From Branchiostoma floridae (lineage: Eukaryota > Chordata > Leptocardii > Amphioxiformes > Branchiostomatidae): a DNA stretch of 64,000 nucleotides. The first letter of the stretch is position 1. Each line of letters starts with the position of its first letter. This document shows, in pieces, positions 22,427 through 32,836 of the stretch. The stretch covers positions 10,466,755 through 10,530,754 of the forward strand of contig NC_049992.1 in assembly GCF_000003815.2 (NCBI RefSeq), written 5' to 3'. Made by a program: the position numbers and the translations under genes. The notes below the pieces were generated by a model, which did no database searches, was not told where the DNA came from, and saw nothing but the letters and a program-made list of their open reading frames with translations.

Positions 22427-22640
22427 GAAGCTTTGTGCAGCCGTTCGTAGAATGCCCGTCGAAGTAACTGTTGTCTATGTGGAAATGAGTGGATAGGGAC
22501 CGTTACCGTTCAGATCACTGTTTGATCAGCAGACTTCAGACCAATCTCTGGAGTCCCTGAGGGCAAACTCCGCCCCTAAAAATGACTTGTAACCTTTGAG
22601 ATTGGTTGGGGAGTATTTATGCAACTTCGATGGTGTATAA
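22427..22640 (-). promoter_or_regulatory. 5' UTR exon/promoter block of unit B subtype II GPCR
   Basis: Donor CGTAC/GTATGT on the minus strand, and the GATTGGTTGGGGAGTATTTA block, as at 9228-9430. The TTTACTGCAG acceptor is just before the coding part. Conserved although the gene is broken. Confidence 0.5.
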
Positions 22641-24694
22641 TGGGATTGGAAATGTATCAGCTTAAGACAACCGTAATAGTGTTTTGTAAGGTGCTTTACT
22701 AGGTTGGATTTGTTGAGAGGGTCATTAAGTTGATCGGCTCATTCGCCATCAGCTATGGATTGGAATGGATAAGCAAGATAGTCCAGAGCATAAGCGATTA
22801 CAGACAATTGGGTCGCACTCACATAATGAAGCAATCAAAGTTTACAAACCTGAAGCAAAAGAGACGGAAGACTTCCCCGTTCATCCTATCCCTTAAAGTA
22901 GGCTTTGGTTACACTACCGCATCAAACGAGCACATTTTGTTAGCAGAATCTAAAGGACACTTGTGATAACACAGTTGTCTACTATGTCGTGCAGTTCTAT
23001 GTTTACTTTGTGCATTGTTGTCTACACTTTTATGGTTGTGTTTGTTACATTCATTGCGTCATGCTATAGACCACATGTACCTAGGCCGCCGATGCATGAA
23101 TCAAGGGTTGTTGACCCGACTGTTCCTCGAATGAAACCACAGAGTGAGTGAAGGGAACGGTGTGGCATATGAGGTTGTAATAGCAAATGATAGATGGAAT
23201 AGATAGGTTGAGATCATGACATGGTTTTATGTATCATGTCATGATCGTAATCTATCTATTCTATCTATATCGATCTATCGATCTATATAAGGATGATGTA
23301 TAATCACCTTGTAATTGATACATTGTCCAATATTTGAGAAATATGAAGTTGTGAAGGTGAGTCAGAAGAGTCACATTGTTGCAGTATTGCCTTATCGTGA
23401 AACGTGACTTGTTATTATGTCCTGTACTCGGATAATGTTTCTGTTAACTATTGCTAACAGGTCAATAAGATTTAATGTTTCCTTTGTCAAACTGTTGCTT
23501 TCATTGAGAGCATTGTTTGGTTTGGTTTGGTTTGCTTTGATACAGATCTCCATTAGTGGCTGATATGTCACTATTTTTCCTGGAGTCCGGGTGATTTGTA
23601 GAGAATCACCAATTCTAGACGGAAGGATTTGCACCATCGCACACCGCACCATCGCACGTGTGGGGGTTCTTTAACGTGTATGGGGTGTGGCTCTCCCCAG
23701 ACACGGGACCTCCATTTAACGTCCTATCCGAGGGACGGCCCTAGCCGAACCTGGGTACTCCTTTTAACCTGAGTAAAGTGAGGATTGTTGATAGGCGAGA
23801 CAAATTTTAAGGGGGGGGGGCAAAATCTCTTAGAGAAAAGAAAGAAGAAAATATGTAGGTCCAGGGAAAAGGGAAGGAAAGGAAAAGTGAAGATGAGAAA
23901 GGGGCAAAAGTAAAATTCTGTTAGAAACTTTTGGAAATACTGGCTGTAATCTAAATCTATTAAATCAACCCAGGACGCAAAATCTGAACGTCATGTATTG
24001 TACATTCACATCACTTACGTTTATTGATTTCATAAAGCATGAGAACAAATGCCAACTAATAAAAATACTGACCAACATGAACACAATCGGCAAGTTATAT
24101 CACATGTTACATCATATGCCCGCCGATATTTGACTAACGCATATTTCAACATTGCGTTAAATGTTCTCAATTGTCTGGATTACACACAACTTTACATCGC
24201 ACCTTCACAACAGTTTGTTTTACAATGTAACTTCACTTTTGACTTTGCATACATTGAACTTGTCCATTATACGACAAATCCAATGTTAGCATTTGAGCTA
24301 ATCTTGTACATGTTTTACAACATATGCTAAACGTCTACCACCAAGTAATACATGTATGTACATTTATACAACTATCAGGTTTATACCATCGCCAGGTTTA
24401 CACTAAACAATTCAAAAATATTTACCAGGAAACACAATTATACATCACATATTTACTTCCATACAAGTGGTTATACATGTCGTTACCACATTGCCGCCTT
24501 ACTTATATCACGTGCTAAAACGGTAAAATCCTATTACGCAAATACAGACTATACCACTTTCAGGTATACGGGGTGTTCACCTCAGTTAGGTTCGTCGACA
24601 CATATAGATGGTATAGAAACTGTTCATTACTATCTTGACATCTATGAGATGACTTCATTCTTCCGCGTAACATAATCTGAGTAGAAATCTAAAA
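22641..24694. other. Spacer B/C and 3' flank of unit C
   Basis: 22641-23170 is receptor-promoter spacer as in unit A. 23220-23300 is a short ATCT tract with small palindromes. 23340-23500 and 23930-24694 match the 3' flank block of units A and B. No coding exon is supported. Confidence 0.55.
23505..23770. repeat. Dispersed SINE-like repeat fragment
   Basis: Similar to 985-1085 in the opsin intron (shared AGGAGTCCGGGTAATTTGT / TGGAGTCCGGGTGATTTGT and AGAGAATCACCAATTCTAGA). The part with GGGGTTCTTTAACGTGTATG, ACGGGACCTCC and GTCCTATCCGAGGGACGG resembles the body of short interspersed repeats common in marine invertebrates (recollection, not searched). Not present in units A and B. Confidence 0.55.
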
Positions 24695-24922
24695 GTACTC
24701 ACCGCCACCCACCTGTAGGGTAGCGGACAGGGAGTAGCACCCCTGCCCTTGAGGAACTGGGTTCTCTCTCCCTCTCTCTTACAAACACAATGAAACACAT
24801 CAAACCCCAGGAAAGAAGAAAAGTGACCACCCTGTCTTCAACAAGATTAGCCTGACCCAAAAACGTATCAGAGACTTCGAATCAGTCTATTGAAGTTGAC
24901 ACGTAAAAAGAAGAAGAAGAAG
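24695..24922 (+). mobile_element. 3' end of a non-LTR retroposon or SINE with (AAG)n tail
   Basis: The insertion is absent at the same place in units A (about 6077) and B (about 20297). It ends in about five AAG units after GTTGACACGTAAAA, which is how many non-LTR retroposon 3' ends look. No open frame. Confidence 0.6.
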
Positions 24923-24956
24923 TTGAGAAGGAAGGGGCGCTGTTGGCGGTCATCAT

Positions 24957-26069
24957 CTAGTCTGACACAGTAGGCAAGGTACAGGGTTCTCTAGGCTCAA
25001 AACAAATGTTCACGGTCAAAGGTTCTGGGGTGAAAGGTTTTGGGGCCGAAGGTCCTTCAGGGTTAACCTCTGCCCTCCGACCCATAGATGACCTGTGACC
25101 TGCCTGCCCCGGGTGGTCTTCGTTTTGCTGTCTCTGTGGCGAGATGCACGACAGCATCCGTCGGCAAGTCTTTTTAAAATCCGAGTTCTTTCTGATGTGA
25201 AGATAAGAGTTAACACAGCAGTTAGCATAGTACATTATCCAGACAATGGTACTCACGGGGGATGGCCAGTCCATACCAGACGCCAGAAACACACAGGACG
25301 GACCCACTAGCACACAGAACACGCATGCCAGAACTGCCAGATTCTTCGACACTTTGAGCATGTTTTTCTTCTGCTGGTTTTGGATAGACGGGTTGTTCGG
25401 GTTATAGGAGGCGTTTCTTATGTGGCGATAGATAGCGGTGTAGCTGTACAGCATGGTGAGGAGTGGCAGGGCGTACAGCGTCCCGATCACCGCACGTGTT
25501 GCGAAGGCAGGCCCGGTCCCGGCGACGCAAACCCCAATCGACAGCATCCCAAGGAAGCCGAAGCCGAGCACGAAGGGAATGGCGGCCGTCCAGGACACGA
25601 GCCATGCCAGCAGGACGATCAGAACGTTGTTTCTGGTGGTGAAGACGGCATTGTAGGTGGATCTGGGCTTGGTGATGAGCATGTAGCGGTGGAAGGCGAT
25701 GAGCGCCATGCAGGACAGCGAGGTGAACTTGTTGGAGATGCCGATGGTGGCGAGTGCGGCGCATAAGCCAGGATGGAACGGAACCCGGTGGGTGATGACA
25801 GTGTAGACGCCGAACGGCAGGTAGACTGTCGTCTCCATCAGGTCTCCCGCCGCCAGATTCACGATGAACCAGCTGGTGGCAGTTCGAAGCCTTTTGTTGA
25901 ACCCCACAGCGAAGATGACGGTTCCGTTCAGCGTGGTTCCCACCACTGCTAGGAGACCCATGATCGTTGCCACACCAACAACGGCTGCCGTCGATCGGGG
26001 GGAAGCGGTTGTGGGAAAAGCGGTGCTGTCGTTAGTGCTGAAAAGCGTGCTGTTGGAGTATGGACGCAT
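24957..26069 (-). CDS. Class A orphan GPCR, subtype I (unit C), shortened N-terminus
   Basis: 370 residues from MRPYSNSTLFSTNDST. In the paralogue at 6107 the start lies about 21 codons further upstream. Here the matching bases read N-I-S-I-G-F-V-N-T-T with no Met, so the first usable ATG is the one equivalent to Met22 of the other copy. The loss removes two of the four ectodomain sequons (NTT, NAT) but no transmembrane segment. TM2 NLAAGDLMETTVYLPF, HRY motif, GFGFLGMLSIGVCV loop 2, FCVLVGP in TM6, CVNSYLHIRKN in TM7 and the tail ending CTLPTVSD are intact. The TATA block is kept upstream. It should still make a receptor, with a changed ectodomain. Ligand unknown. Confidence 0.83.
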   Translation of the reverse strand: MRPYSNSTLFSTNDSTAFPTTASPRSTAAVVGVATIMGLLAVVGTTLNGTVIFAVGFNKRLRTATSWFIVNLAAGDLMETTVYLPFGVYTVITHRVPFHPGLCAALATIGISNKFTSLSCMALIAFHRYMLITKPRSTYNAVFTTRNNVLIVLLAWLVSWTAAIPFVLGFGFLGMLSIGVCVAGTGPAFATRAVIGTLYALPLLTMLYSYTAIYRHIRNASYNPNNPSIQNQQKKNMLKVSKNLAVLACVFCVLVGPSCVFLASGMDWPSPVSTIVWIMYYANCCVNSYLHIRKNSDFKKTCRRMLSCISPQRQQNEDHPGQAGHRSSMGRRAEVNPEGPSAPKPFTPEPLTVNICFEPREPCTLPTVSD

Positions 26070-26205
26070 CCAATCGCTGAACGTTGCGTTTACAACAAAG
26101 GTCGTGTTTACGAAGCCAATACTGATATTGTTGTGTTGCTCGGGATAGCAACACCTCTTTTGTGCATTTGTGGTCTGAAATGATACAACTTAGATAAACC
26201 CTGAG

Positions 26206-26212
26206 CTTTATA
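26206..26212 (-). promoter_or_regulatory. TATA box of subtype I GPCR (unit C)
   Basis: Minus strand GGTCTATAAAGCTC, the counterpart of 7380-7374. Surrounding 60 bp are also conserved. Confidence 0.55.
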
Positions 26213-26473
26213 GACCACGGGCTATGTATTAACTTGCATCATTAATGTAATAATGACTAGCTGTAATTTTTGACTTTGAGTGAAATTCATATTAATAAAT
26301 CTTGACATTGTTCGTGACAAGTAATCAAATTAAGCTTCTTATTCCACCAGGACACCTTTAAATACTGTATATCAAAGGAAGGAAATGTTCTTATTGAATT
26401 TATTTCCTCTCCGGTGATGTCTTGAAAAGCCTTCAACAAGCGACCAACAATGCCTTCCTCTTTGACGAACCTT

Positions 26474-27245
26474 AACAACGACAGTACAAATATATCCTCA
26501 TCCGAGATGTATCTTGCATTGAAACATGTTACTATCAATTGCTCACGTATCAAGTTGATTCCCTGCGTATGTTCTGAAAAAGCCAATGATGGCAATGGGC
26601 ATTGGGGGGAGGGGGGTTCCTTTGACAGGAATCACTACAGTTGAGACCTCAATTTGATTGACAATCCAACCAGACCAATCCTGAGGCCATGAGAAAACAT
26701 ATCCACACCTTGATAAGACAGGTGAGATTAGTGATTCGCTGTGCGTTCATTTTGTGCCGTATACGTAAAGTTTTTTTTCGTCAACGTTAGTGCATACATA
26801 TATATCAGTGGACAAGTCTTCACCTGCGCCATTTCTATAGCAGTTCGGGGACCTGACCAGACATCGATGTTAGATAGACAACTGCACATGAGACGTCAGG
26901 AACAGGACATTTGTGAATTTTACGAGTACGGCATTTTTAAAGTTGGGATTGATGTTGCCATCTTTATTTGTAACTGTTTTGATGGTTTTTGTATGTGAAC
27001 ATCGACAAAAAACTAATGTTCTTTTGTACAGGTCTGCGTCACACAAACGCTAATAGCATTACATGGTATGCAGTGAGATTTTACCATCAGACATGTTTGT
27101 CTATGATTACATACCAATCAAGTATGGTCGTTTTTCGCTCGAATCAACGATTTGAACGCAAACCCCTCCAATCTTCCACATATGAGTCACTTTTCTAAAA
27201 CTTCGAACAGCGGAAAGAAGGAACTAATGGTTTGATATCAAGTAT
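26474..27245. other. About 770-bp insertion directly after the subtype II GPCR stop
   Basis: Units A and B join GACGAACCTT directly to CCTAGGTAGAC around the stop. In unit C the same edges are parted by this sequence. No inverted ends, tail or clear open frame was seen. It replaces the proximal 3' UTR, including the AATAAA near the stop in unit A. Confidence 0.6.
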
Positions 27246-28454
27246 CTAGGTTGACACATTAGGTAATTCGCAATAATAGGTAGGCTCCCTTGGCTCAAGA
27301 CGGGTTATATATGTACGCTGTGTGATCAAAGTTCTAACGGGATTTGCTTCGCCCCTACGGTCAACGGGTTGAACAAATCTTCCCTGTCTAGGACCATCTT
27401 GATTTTGCACTCTCTGTGGTGGGCAACAGAAGAAAATCTTTCGACAGGCCTTCTTAAAATACGAATTATTTTTGATATGCAGAAGCGCATTGATACTGCA
27501 GTTGGTATAATACATAATCCAGACTAGGGCGCTCACAGAGGCTGGCCAGCCCGCACCAAAGACCAGAAGAATACAAGAGGGGAAACCTAGCACACAGAAG
27601 ACGCCTGCCAGAACCGCGAGGTTTTTTGACACTTTGAGCAGATTTTTCTTCTGCTGGAGCTGAATACATGGGTTATTTGGATTGTAGGTTGCTTTTCTAA
27701 CATGGCGGTAGATAGCAGTGTAGCTGTACAGAATGGTGAGGAGTGGCAGAGCGTACAGCGTCCCGATCAGCGCACGACGATTCGTCGCGACAGGCCCGGT
27801 TGCCGCAACGCAAATCCCAATCGAAGGCATACGGATGAAGCCGAAGCTGAGCACGAAGGGAATGGCGGCCGTCCAGGACACGACCCAGGCCAGCAGGACG
27901 ATCAGAACGTTGTTTCTGGTGGTGAAGACGGCCTTGTAGGTGGATCTGGGCTTGGTGATGAGCATGTAGCGGTGGAAAGCGATGAGCGCCATGCAGGACA
28001 GCGAGGTGAACTTGTTGGAGATGCCGATGGTGGCAAGTGCGGCACATAAGCCAGGGTGGAACGGAACCCGGTAGGTGATAACAGTGTACACGCCGAACGG
28101 CAGATAGACTGCCGTCTCCAGGAGGTCTCCCGCCGCCAGATTCACCACGAACCAGCTGGTGGCAGTTCGGAGCCTTTTGTTAAACCCCACAGCGAAGATG
28201 ACGGTTCCGTTCAGCGTGGTTCCCACCACGGCCAGAAGACCCAGGACCATCGCCACGCCAACAATGAAACCCTGCGTTGGTTGGAGGGAAGCCGGCGTGG
28301 GGACAGCAGTGACCGTGCTGTCGTTGGAGCTAGAAAACGTGCTGTTGTACATCTCGGTACAGATCGTGCTGTTGTTAGAGTATAGGAACATTCCATCGTT
28401 GTCTGTGACATTCACAGCGTAGGTCAAATTATCTAGGACCATATCTACATCCAT
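27246..28454 (-). CDS. Class A orphan GPCR, subtype II (unit C), intact
   Basis: 402 residues from MDVDMVLDNLTYAVNVT. The frame is open 29 codons further upstream, but the extension crosses the conserved acceptor TTTTACTGCAG, so the later ATG is preferred by analogy with 7658. Ectodomain sequons at DNLT, VNVT, SNNST, NST and NDST; NLAAGDLLE in TM2; HRY in place of DRY; SFGFIRMPSIGICV loop 2; FCVLGFP in TM6; SINALLHIKNNS in TM7 instead of NPxxY; tail ending ELPNVST. Closest to the interrupted copy at 20646 in the ectodomain (SNNSTICTEMY shared). Class A fold is clear, ligand unknown. Confidence 0.87.
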   Translation of the reverse strand: MDVDMVLDNLTYAVNVTDNDGMFLYSNNSTICTEMYNSTFSSSNDSTVTAVPTPASLQPTQGFIVGVAMVLGLLAVVGTTLNGTVIFAVGFNKRLRTATSWFVVNLAAGDLLETAVYLPFGVYTVITYRVPFHPGLCAALATIGISNKFTSLSCMALIAFHRYMLITKPRSTYKAVFTTRNNVLIVLLAWVVSWTAAIPFVLSFGFIRMPSIGICVAATGPVATNRRALIGTLYALPLLTILYSYTAIYRHVRKATYNPNNPCIQLQQKKNLLKVSKNLAVLAGVFCVLGFPSCILLVFGAGWPASVSALVWIMYYTNCSINALLHIKNNSYFKKACRKIFFCCPPQRVQNQDGPRQGRFVQPVDRRGEANPVRTLITQRTYITRLEPREPTYYCELPNVST

Positions 28455-28590
28455 GTTTGCCTGGCTGCAGTAAAACAAGCGAAATCCAATGAGAATTTGC
28501 CAGTAGCAGACTCTACAAATAGAAAGAAATGATACTATCATATTTTGCTTTTACTCTTTAATGCTTTATCTGCACTTTATACATTGATTT

Positions 28591-28622
28591 TGTATATATA
28601 TATATATATATATATATATAAT
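28591..28622. repeat. (TA)n microsatellite
   Basis: About 15 TA units in the 5' UTR intron of the subtype II receptor. Units A and B have only a short TATATA at the same place. Confidence 0.9.
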
Positions 28623-28850
28623 GGTCGTTTTATCACTTTGTTGTTCCTCACTGAAATTCACCTTATCAGCCTGTCACAACAAAAGAAATATAACGTTTAT
28701 AAGGAATGATTCATTTTAGAAAAGATACGCAATGTTTCTGTCTTTGAACAAAATATGGGCAACTTAAATATATATCACTATTCTTACATTAATTATCCAT
28801 TCATTGCCTATTTGTGAACTAAATTTACGTACGATAAACTTCCACTTACG

Positions 28851-29050
28851 TATGATCCAGGTTTCGGCAGCCGTTCGTAGAATGCCCGACGTAGGAGAGG
28901 TCAATGTGGAAATGAGTGGATAGGGATCTTAACCGTTCAGATCACTGTTTGATCAGCAGACTTTAGACCAATCTCTGGAGTTCCTAGGCGCAAACTCCGC
29001 CCTTGAAATTGACTCGAAACCTTTGCGATTGGTCGGGGAGTATTTGTGCA
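28851..29050 (-). promoter_or_regulatory. 5' UTR exon/promoter block of unit C subtype II GPCR
   Basis: Minus donor CATAC/GTAAGT near 28852 and the block with CGATTGGTCGGGGAGTATTT, as in units A and B. Confidence 0.5.
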
Positions 29051-29467
29051 ACTTCGATTTTTTTTATAATGATCGGAAAAGTATCGGTTTAAGACGATTA
29101 TAATAGTGTTTTGTAAGGTGCTTTACTAGGATGGATTTGGACAGAGGATTATTGACTCGATGATCGGCTCATTCGCTAGCAACTAAGGATTGGAAGAGAT
29201 AAGCATGATGATCCAAGACCTAAGCGATTATACACAATCGGATCACACACATTATGGAGTAAAAAAGTTTACAAACCTGAAGCAAAAGAGACGGAAGGCT
29301 TCCATTTTCACTCTATTCTTTAAAGTATAGGCTTTGGTGACGATGCCGCATCAAACAGAGCCCGTTTTGTATGGAATGTTAATTGACAGGATATAGACGC
29401 TACTTATGATGATGACACAGTTGTCTGCTATGTAACGTAATTCTACGTTTACCTTGTGTGTTGTTAT

Positions 29468-29686
29468 GTAACACTGGTTCACCTTTATTCGCTGGGTAGC
29501 CTACATCCGTTGTCTGAAAAACAGGAATTTTTGGAATATCAAGTCGACGGACGCTTGTTTAAAGCTGCAATATCTTCAAAATGTTGCAGTTTGAAACTGC
29601 CATCCGTCGAAGTGATATCCCAAAATATCCTGCTTTTTAACAAACCGAATGTAAGTTACCGGCGGATAAAGGTGACCCAGCGTTAC
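29468..29686. mobile_element. MITE of the GTAAC-TTCACC family, copy 3
   Basis: Begins GTAACACTGGTTCACCTTTA and ends TAAAGGTGACCCAGCGTTAC. More diverged from the two other copies than they are from each other. Inner arms pair (GTCGACGGACGCTTG / CTGCCATCCGTCGAAGTG-like). Located only in unit C. Confidence 0.8.
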
Positions 29687-30847
29687 ATCTATCTATCTAT
29701 CTAGGGACGCTACGTAGTCCCCTTAATGTTACACTTATAGATACATTTGTCCAATGGCAATAGTTGAGAAATACACCTTTTGAAAGTTTGGATTTCATTT
29801 TGAATTTAAAACTTCTGAGGGTACTGTATAGATGATACAATAAAGATGGATAGACCGAATTACGTTCTGCTATATTATTGGATGGTAAATGACAGGAGTT
29901 GGGTGATGAATGTATACCCTGCCGTACGCCGGGTGGAGAATGTCTTGATTAATAGTTTCAGAGGAACTCGTTCGATAGTAGGGATAAGAAGATGGCATTG
30001 CAAAAAAATCCTTATGTATCATCAACTGACGTATTGATATCTGGTAGTTGCTGACAGTGCAATGTACTTACATCTGACAAGATAAAAGAACAGGCTATTA
30101 ACAGGTTCCCGAATGTATAAAATGTTGAGATTTAAACTACAATAGTAGTATTGCGAAGGCATGTGACAAGAGCTCATGTGTATATAGCTACATGTACTAA
30201 TGTCAACGCAAGTTTAATGAGAAATATCACTTCTCTCGTTAACAAATGCTGAGTCATAATAAGTCGCTTGCTTAATTGGTTACAACTAACGTTTTCAGTA
30301 CGCGTAAACAATATATGACAGTCTTCTAGTCTTACATAACTAAGAGAACAGCGAGCGTTGTGTAGTTTGACGTTGGATTTATCTATTCTGTGTTATAAGA
30401 AGATCTGTGGCCGCAGATAGGATAAATCTTTAATATCGGTTTTGGCGGAAGCACTAGACGGGATCAAAGTTGGATGAGCCTAGCTTGGACACAAATCGGA
30501 TATAGCCCAAAGCATTACGGACAAGATTTCCAGTTCTATCCGGCCCTTTTGAAATCTCCATCGGTCTTTTCTCTTTCATCTATGATACATGCAGTTTTGT
30601 TGTAGCTACCGGGATCTGAGCTAGTTTCCTGGTCTTACAGTATTATTCAGTGCACTCGTGGCAAGTAAAATGATTTTCCTTTGGGTAAGTTTGATGTAGC
30701 ATATACATAGAATCGTTCATATGTCGGAGATATGCGAAGAATAATTTTCATAGGGAAGAAGGAAATATTTCTTCATGCCTTGAATATGGTGCCGATTAAG
30801 GGTGGGTATCGTTTTTTTCTTAAAAAAACGGACCTGAAAAAAATCGG
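29687..30847. other. Spacer of unit C
   Basis: Alignable with 10530-11880 of unit A with many small changes. No gene. 30797-30847 contains a worn GGGTGGGTATCG end related to the hAT-like element at 3738. Confidence 0.5.
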
Positions 30848-31957
30848 TGGCATTCCACTCCGGAAGCTCGAGTGTTTTTTTCTAATTCTGATAGATGATA
30901 GTTTTGGGGATACAAAATGCAATCCGACTTTTCGCAAAGTTACCTCATTTGTCTTTTCGACAAGTTTTAAATCTTAGTATCCCATACGAATCCGCGACTA
31001 ACAGACATTTTGAAAGGTACTTTGAAAATTCCGACCCTTGAAATACAGAGATTTGGTCACTTTTTATGGACCACTGTCTGCTATCTAAAAAGGCTACATG
31101 GGTAAATTACTACAAAATGACTCAAATGATAACAATGTTGACTGACGATTCTGATGACGTTTATGCACACACATTTGGTCTAGTTAAAAATTAATCCTGT
31201 GCCTAAAACATCATAGTTTCAAAATTCATACCAGTGCCGACCGGTATCTGTTCCCATCGTCGAAGTCACGTCCTCCCCCACTAGTGCACAATTGGAAGGG
31301 TTCTCAGGGGAATTCAAGAACTCGTTACAATGTTCACCCTGCATTTAGGCTTCAACTTATGGTAAACTTGATTCAAGCATACCTATGTATTCTCTGAGGA
31401 ATTACAATATGGTCGGAAAGTGCCAAAGAAGTGGTGATTGGAGAATTGACTGTCCCTTGGGAGGACAATGTAGATGCTGCCCATGAGCATGATGAGAGGG
31501 AGCTGACCAAGTATGCAGAGTTGTGTGGAGTACTAGTATGTAAAGACAGAGGGTGGAAAACTTGATGCTACCCATTTGAAGTCAGCTGCCGGGGTTTGCT
31601 GCAACATCCTTTTAAAAATGGTTGAGAGTGCTAGGGTGCAAAAGGAAGGAAATCAAGTCTATCACAAAAGCTGCAGTAGAAGCGGCTGAAACGGGTTCTG
31701 CATGGATCTGGAACAAATACATCCAGGTCAAAAAAAGGCTGAGACATAGCCATTCTGTAACTCACCAGTGGGAAGTGGTGTACCAAGCATATATTGATCT
31801 TAATGGGCCGAAATTCCCAATGACGGGTGGTGATCAACTGATGATCCCACTGGTGAGGCACACAATAACATCAAGTGTGTATAATTCAACTTCAAGCATA
31901 CCTATGTATTCTCTGAGGAATTATTATAATACCTGCTTCTGGAGTGGAATGGCCCAG
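30848..31957. mobile_element. Inverted-repeat DNA element carrying a nested LINE fragment
   Basis: The left end GGCATTCCACTCCGGAAGC is matched in inverse by GCTTCTGGAGTGGAATGGCC at the right end. Unit A retains only the left 115 bp (11886-12000), so the element is older than the unit duplication or was trimmed in A. A retroelement piece was inserted later between two 33-bp copies of an internal segment (31372-31404 and 31891-31923, both starting TTCAAGCATACC). Confidence 0.65.
31405..31890 (+). mobile_element. Fragment of a LINE, C-terminal region after reverse transcriptase
   Basis: 31412-31550 translates to VVIGELTVPWEDNVDAAHEH and onward to DRGWKT. A later frame (31622 on) has RKEIKSITKAAVEAAETG and SAWIWNKY. 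The ELTVPWE...KY..L...GW order followed by a KSITKAAE.AS.W.W motif matches, from memory, the end of reverse-transcriptase proteins of non-LTR elements with a restriction-like endonuclease. It is a short, frame-shifted relic; the reverse transcriptase itself is absent. Confidence 0.55.
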
Positions 31958-32178
31958 GTCCAGTAATGGTTCTATCTTTAACATTGGCCTATCAAGTTAA
32001 GTATTCTTTTTACCATGCTCTATCTTTTCTAAGGTTTAGAAATGACAATCTCGACAAATGTTACAGCATGCACATATGCAGGAGGTCCGTAACTTAAGTA
32101 CTGTTGCAAGCCGTCCCTGCTGTTTCACTTAATCCGCCAGAAGTCGCTCCTACGACGAGACGCCATTGCCTGGTTACC

Positions 32179-32188
32179 GTGACGTCAC
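32179..32188. promoter_or_regulatory. Perfect CRE palindrome upstream of four-TM gene 2
   Basis: GTGACGTCAC, the counterpart of 12220-12229. The following 5' UTR exon ends at donor 32312. Confidence 0.5.
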
Positions 32189-32836
32189 CACTCGACTTCA
32201 GTTCCAGGCAGGCTCCAGTGAAAAGAGTTTGTTTTGCTCGATAATTTATCAAAAATAGTCTGTATTTGGATGTATGCTGGCTCGGGGGTAGCGGAATTAC
32301 GACATAAGCTTGGTAAGTCCCGTGAATCACGCCTAAACGGTAGAATCGAAGGTTTTGGCAGCCGGTATAAAGCATTGCTCTAGCGCTCTGACTCTGAGAA
32401 AATGTTGCACAAAATTCTTCCCCCCTCCCCACATAAGGTGGGAGACTTTGTTTTGCGTGCAGCACAACTTTTCTTCCTCGGTTCCCATTCGTTCAATGTG
32501 AATACGTCCAGCTTTCTAAATGTTCACCTATCATCCAGGAACTGAGTTGTCACTGTTATATTCCAGTTTTGCTTTTAATTAGTATTTGGTTGACTGATAA
32601 TGATTATAGTTTACGTTTAACGCTTTAAGTGACAGTTCAGTTAAGTTAGTGCGATGTAGAGACGGCTAGGAAATTGAAGCAGTAAGATTTGTATCACATA
32701 TCTCCTTTCAATTAAACCTTTTTCTGTTGAACAAATAACACGTGTAGCACTACTGCCACAGTGCTATAACATTACATGTTTTCCTTCATTTTACCCCAGT
32801 TCTGCACAGTACCACTATAACTGCAGTCCTGTCACC

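Larger units (their letters stand above)
16579..23330. repeat. Tandem duplication unit B (truncated)
   Basis: Matches unit A from about 3690 to about 10190, less the hAT-like insert. It carries a 1.84-kb insertion of its own, a scrambled subtype I GPCR remnant and a broken subtype II GPCR. It ends in the spacer near the ATCT tract, without a four-TM gene. Unit C then begins at about 23340, where similarity to 4990 onward restarts. Confidence 0.7.

Noticed and set aside
28455-28541. 29-codon N-terminal extension of the subtype II receptor
   Set aside because: It spans a conserved 3' splice site, and the paralogue at 7658 has no matching Met. Probably intron sequence.
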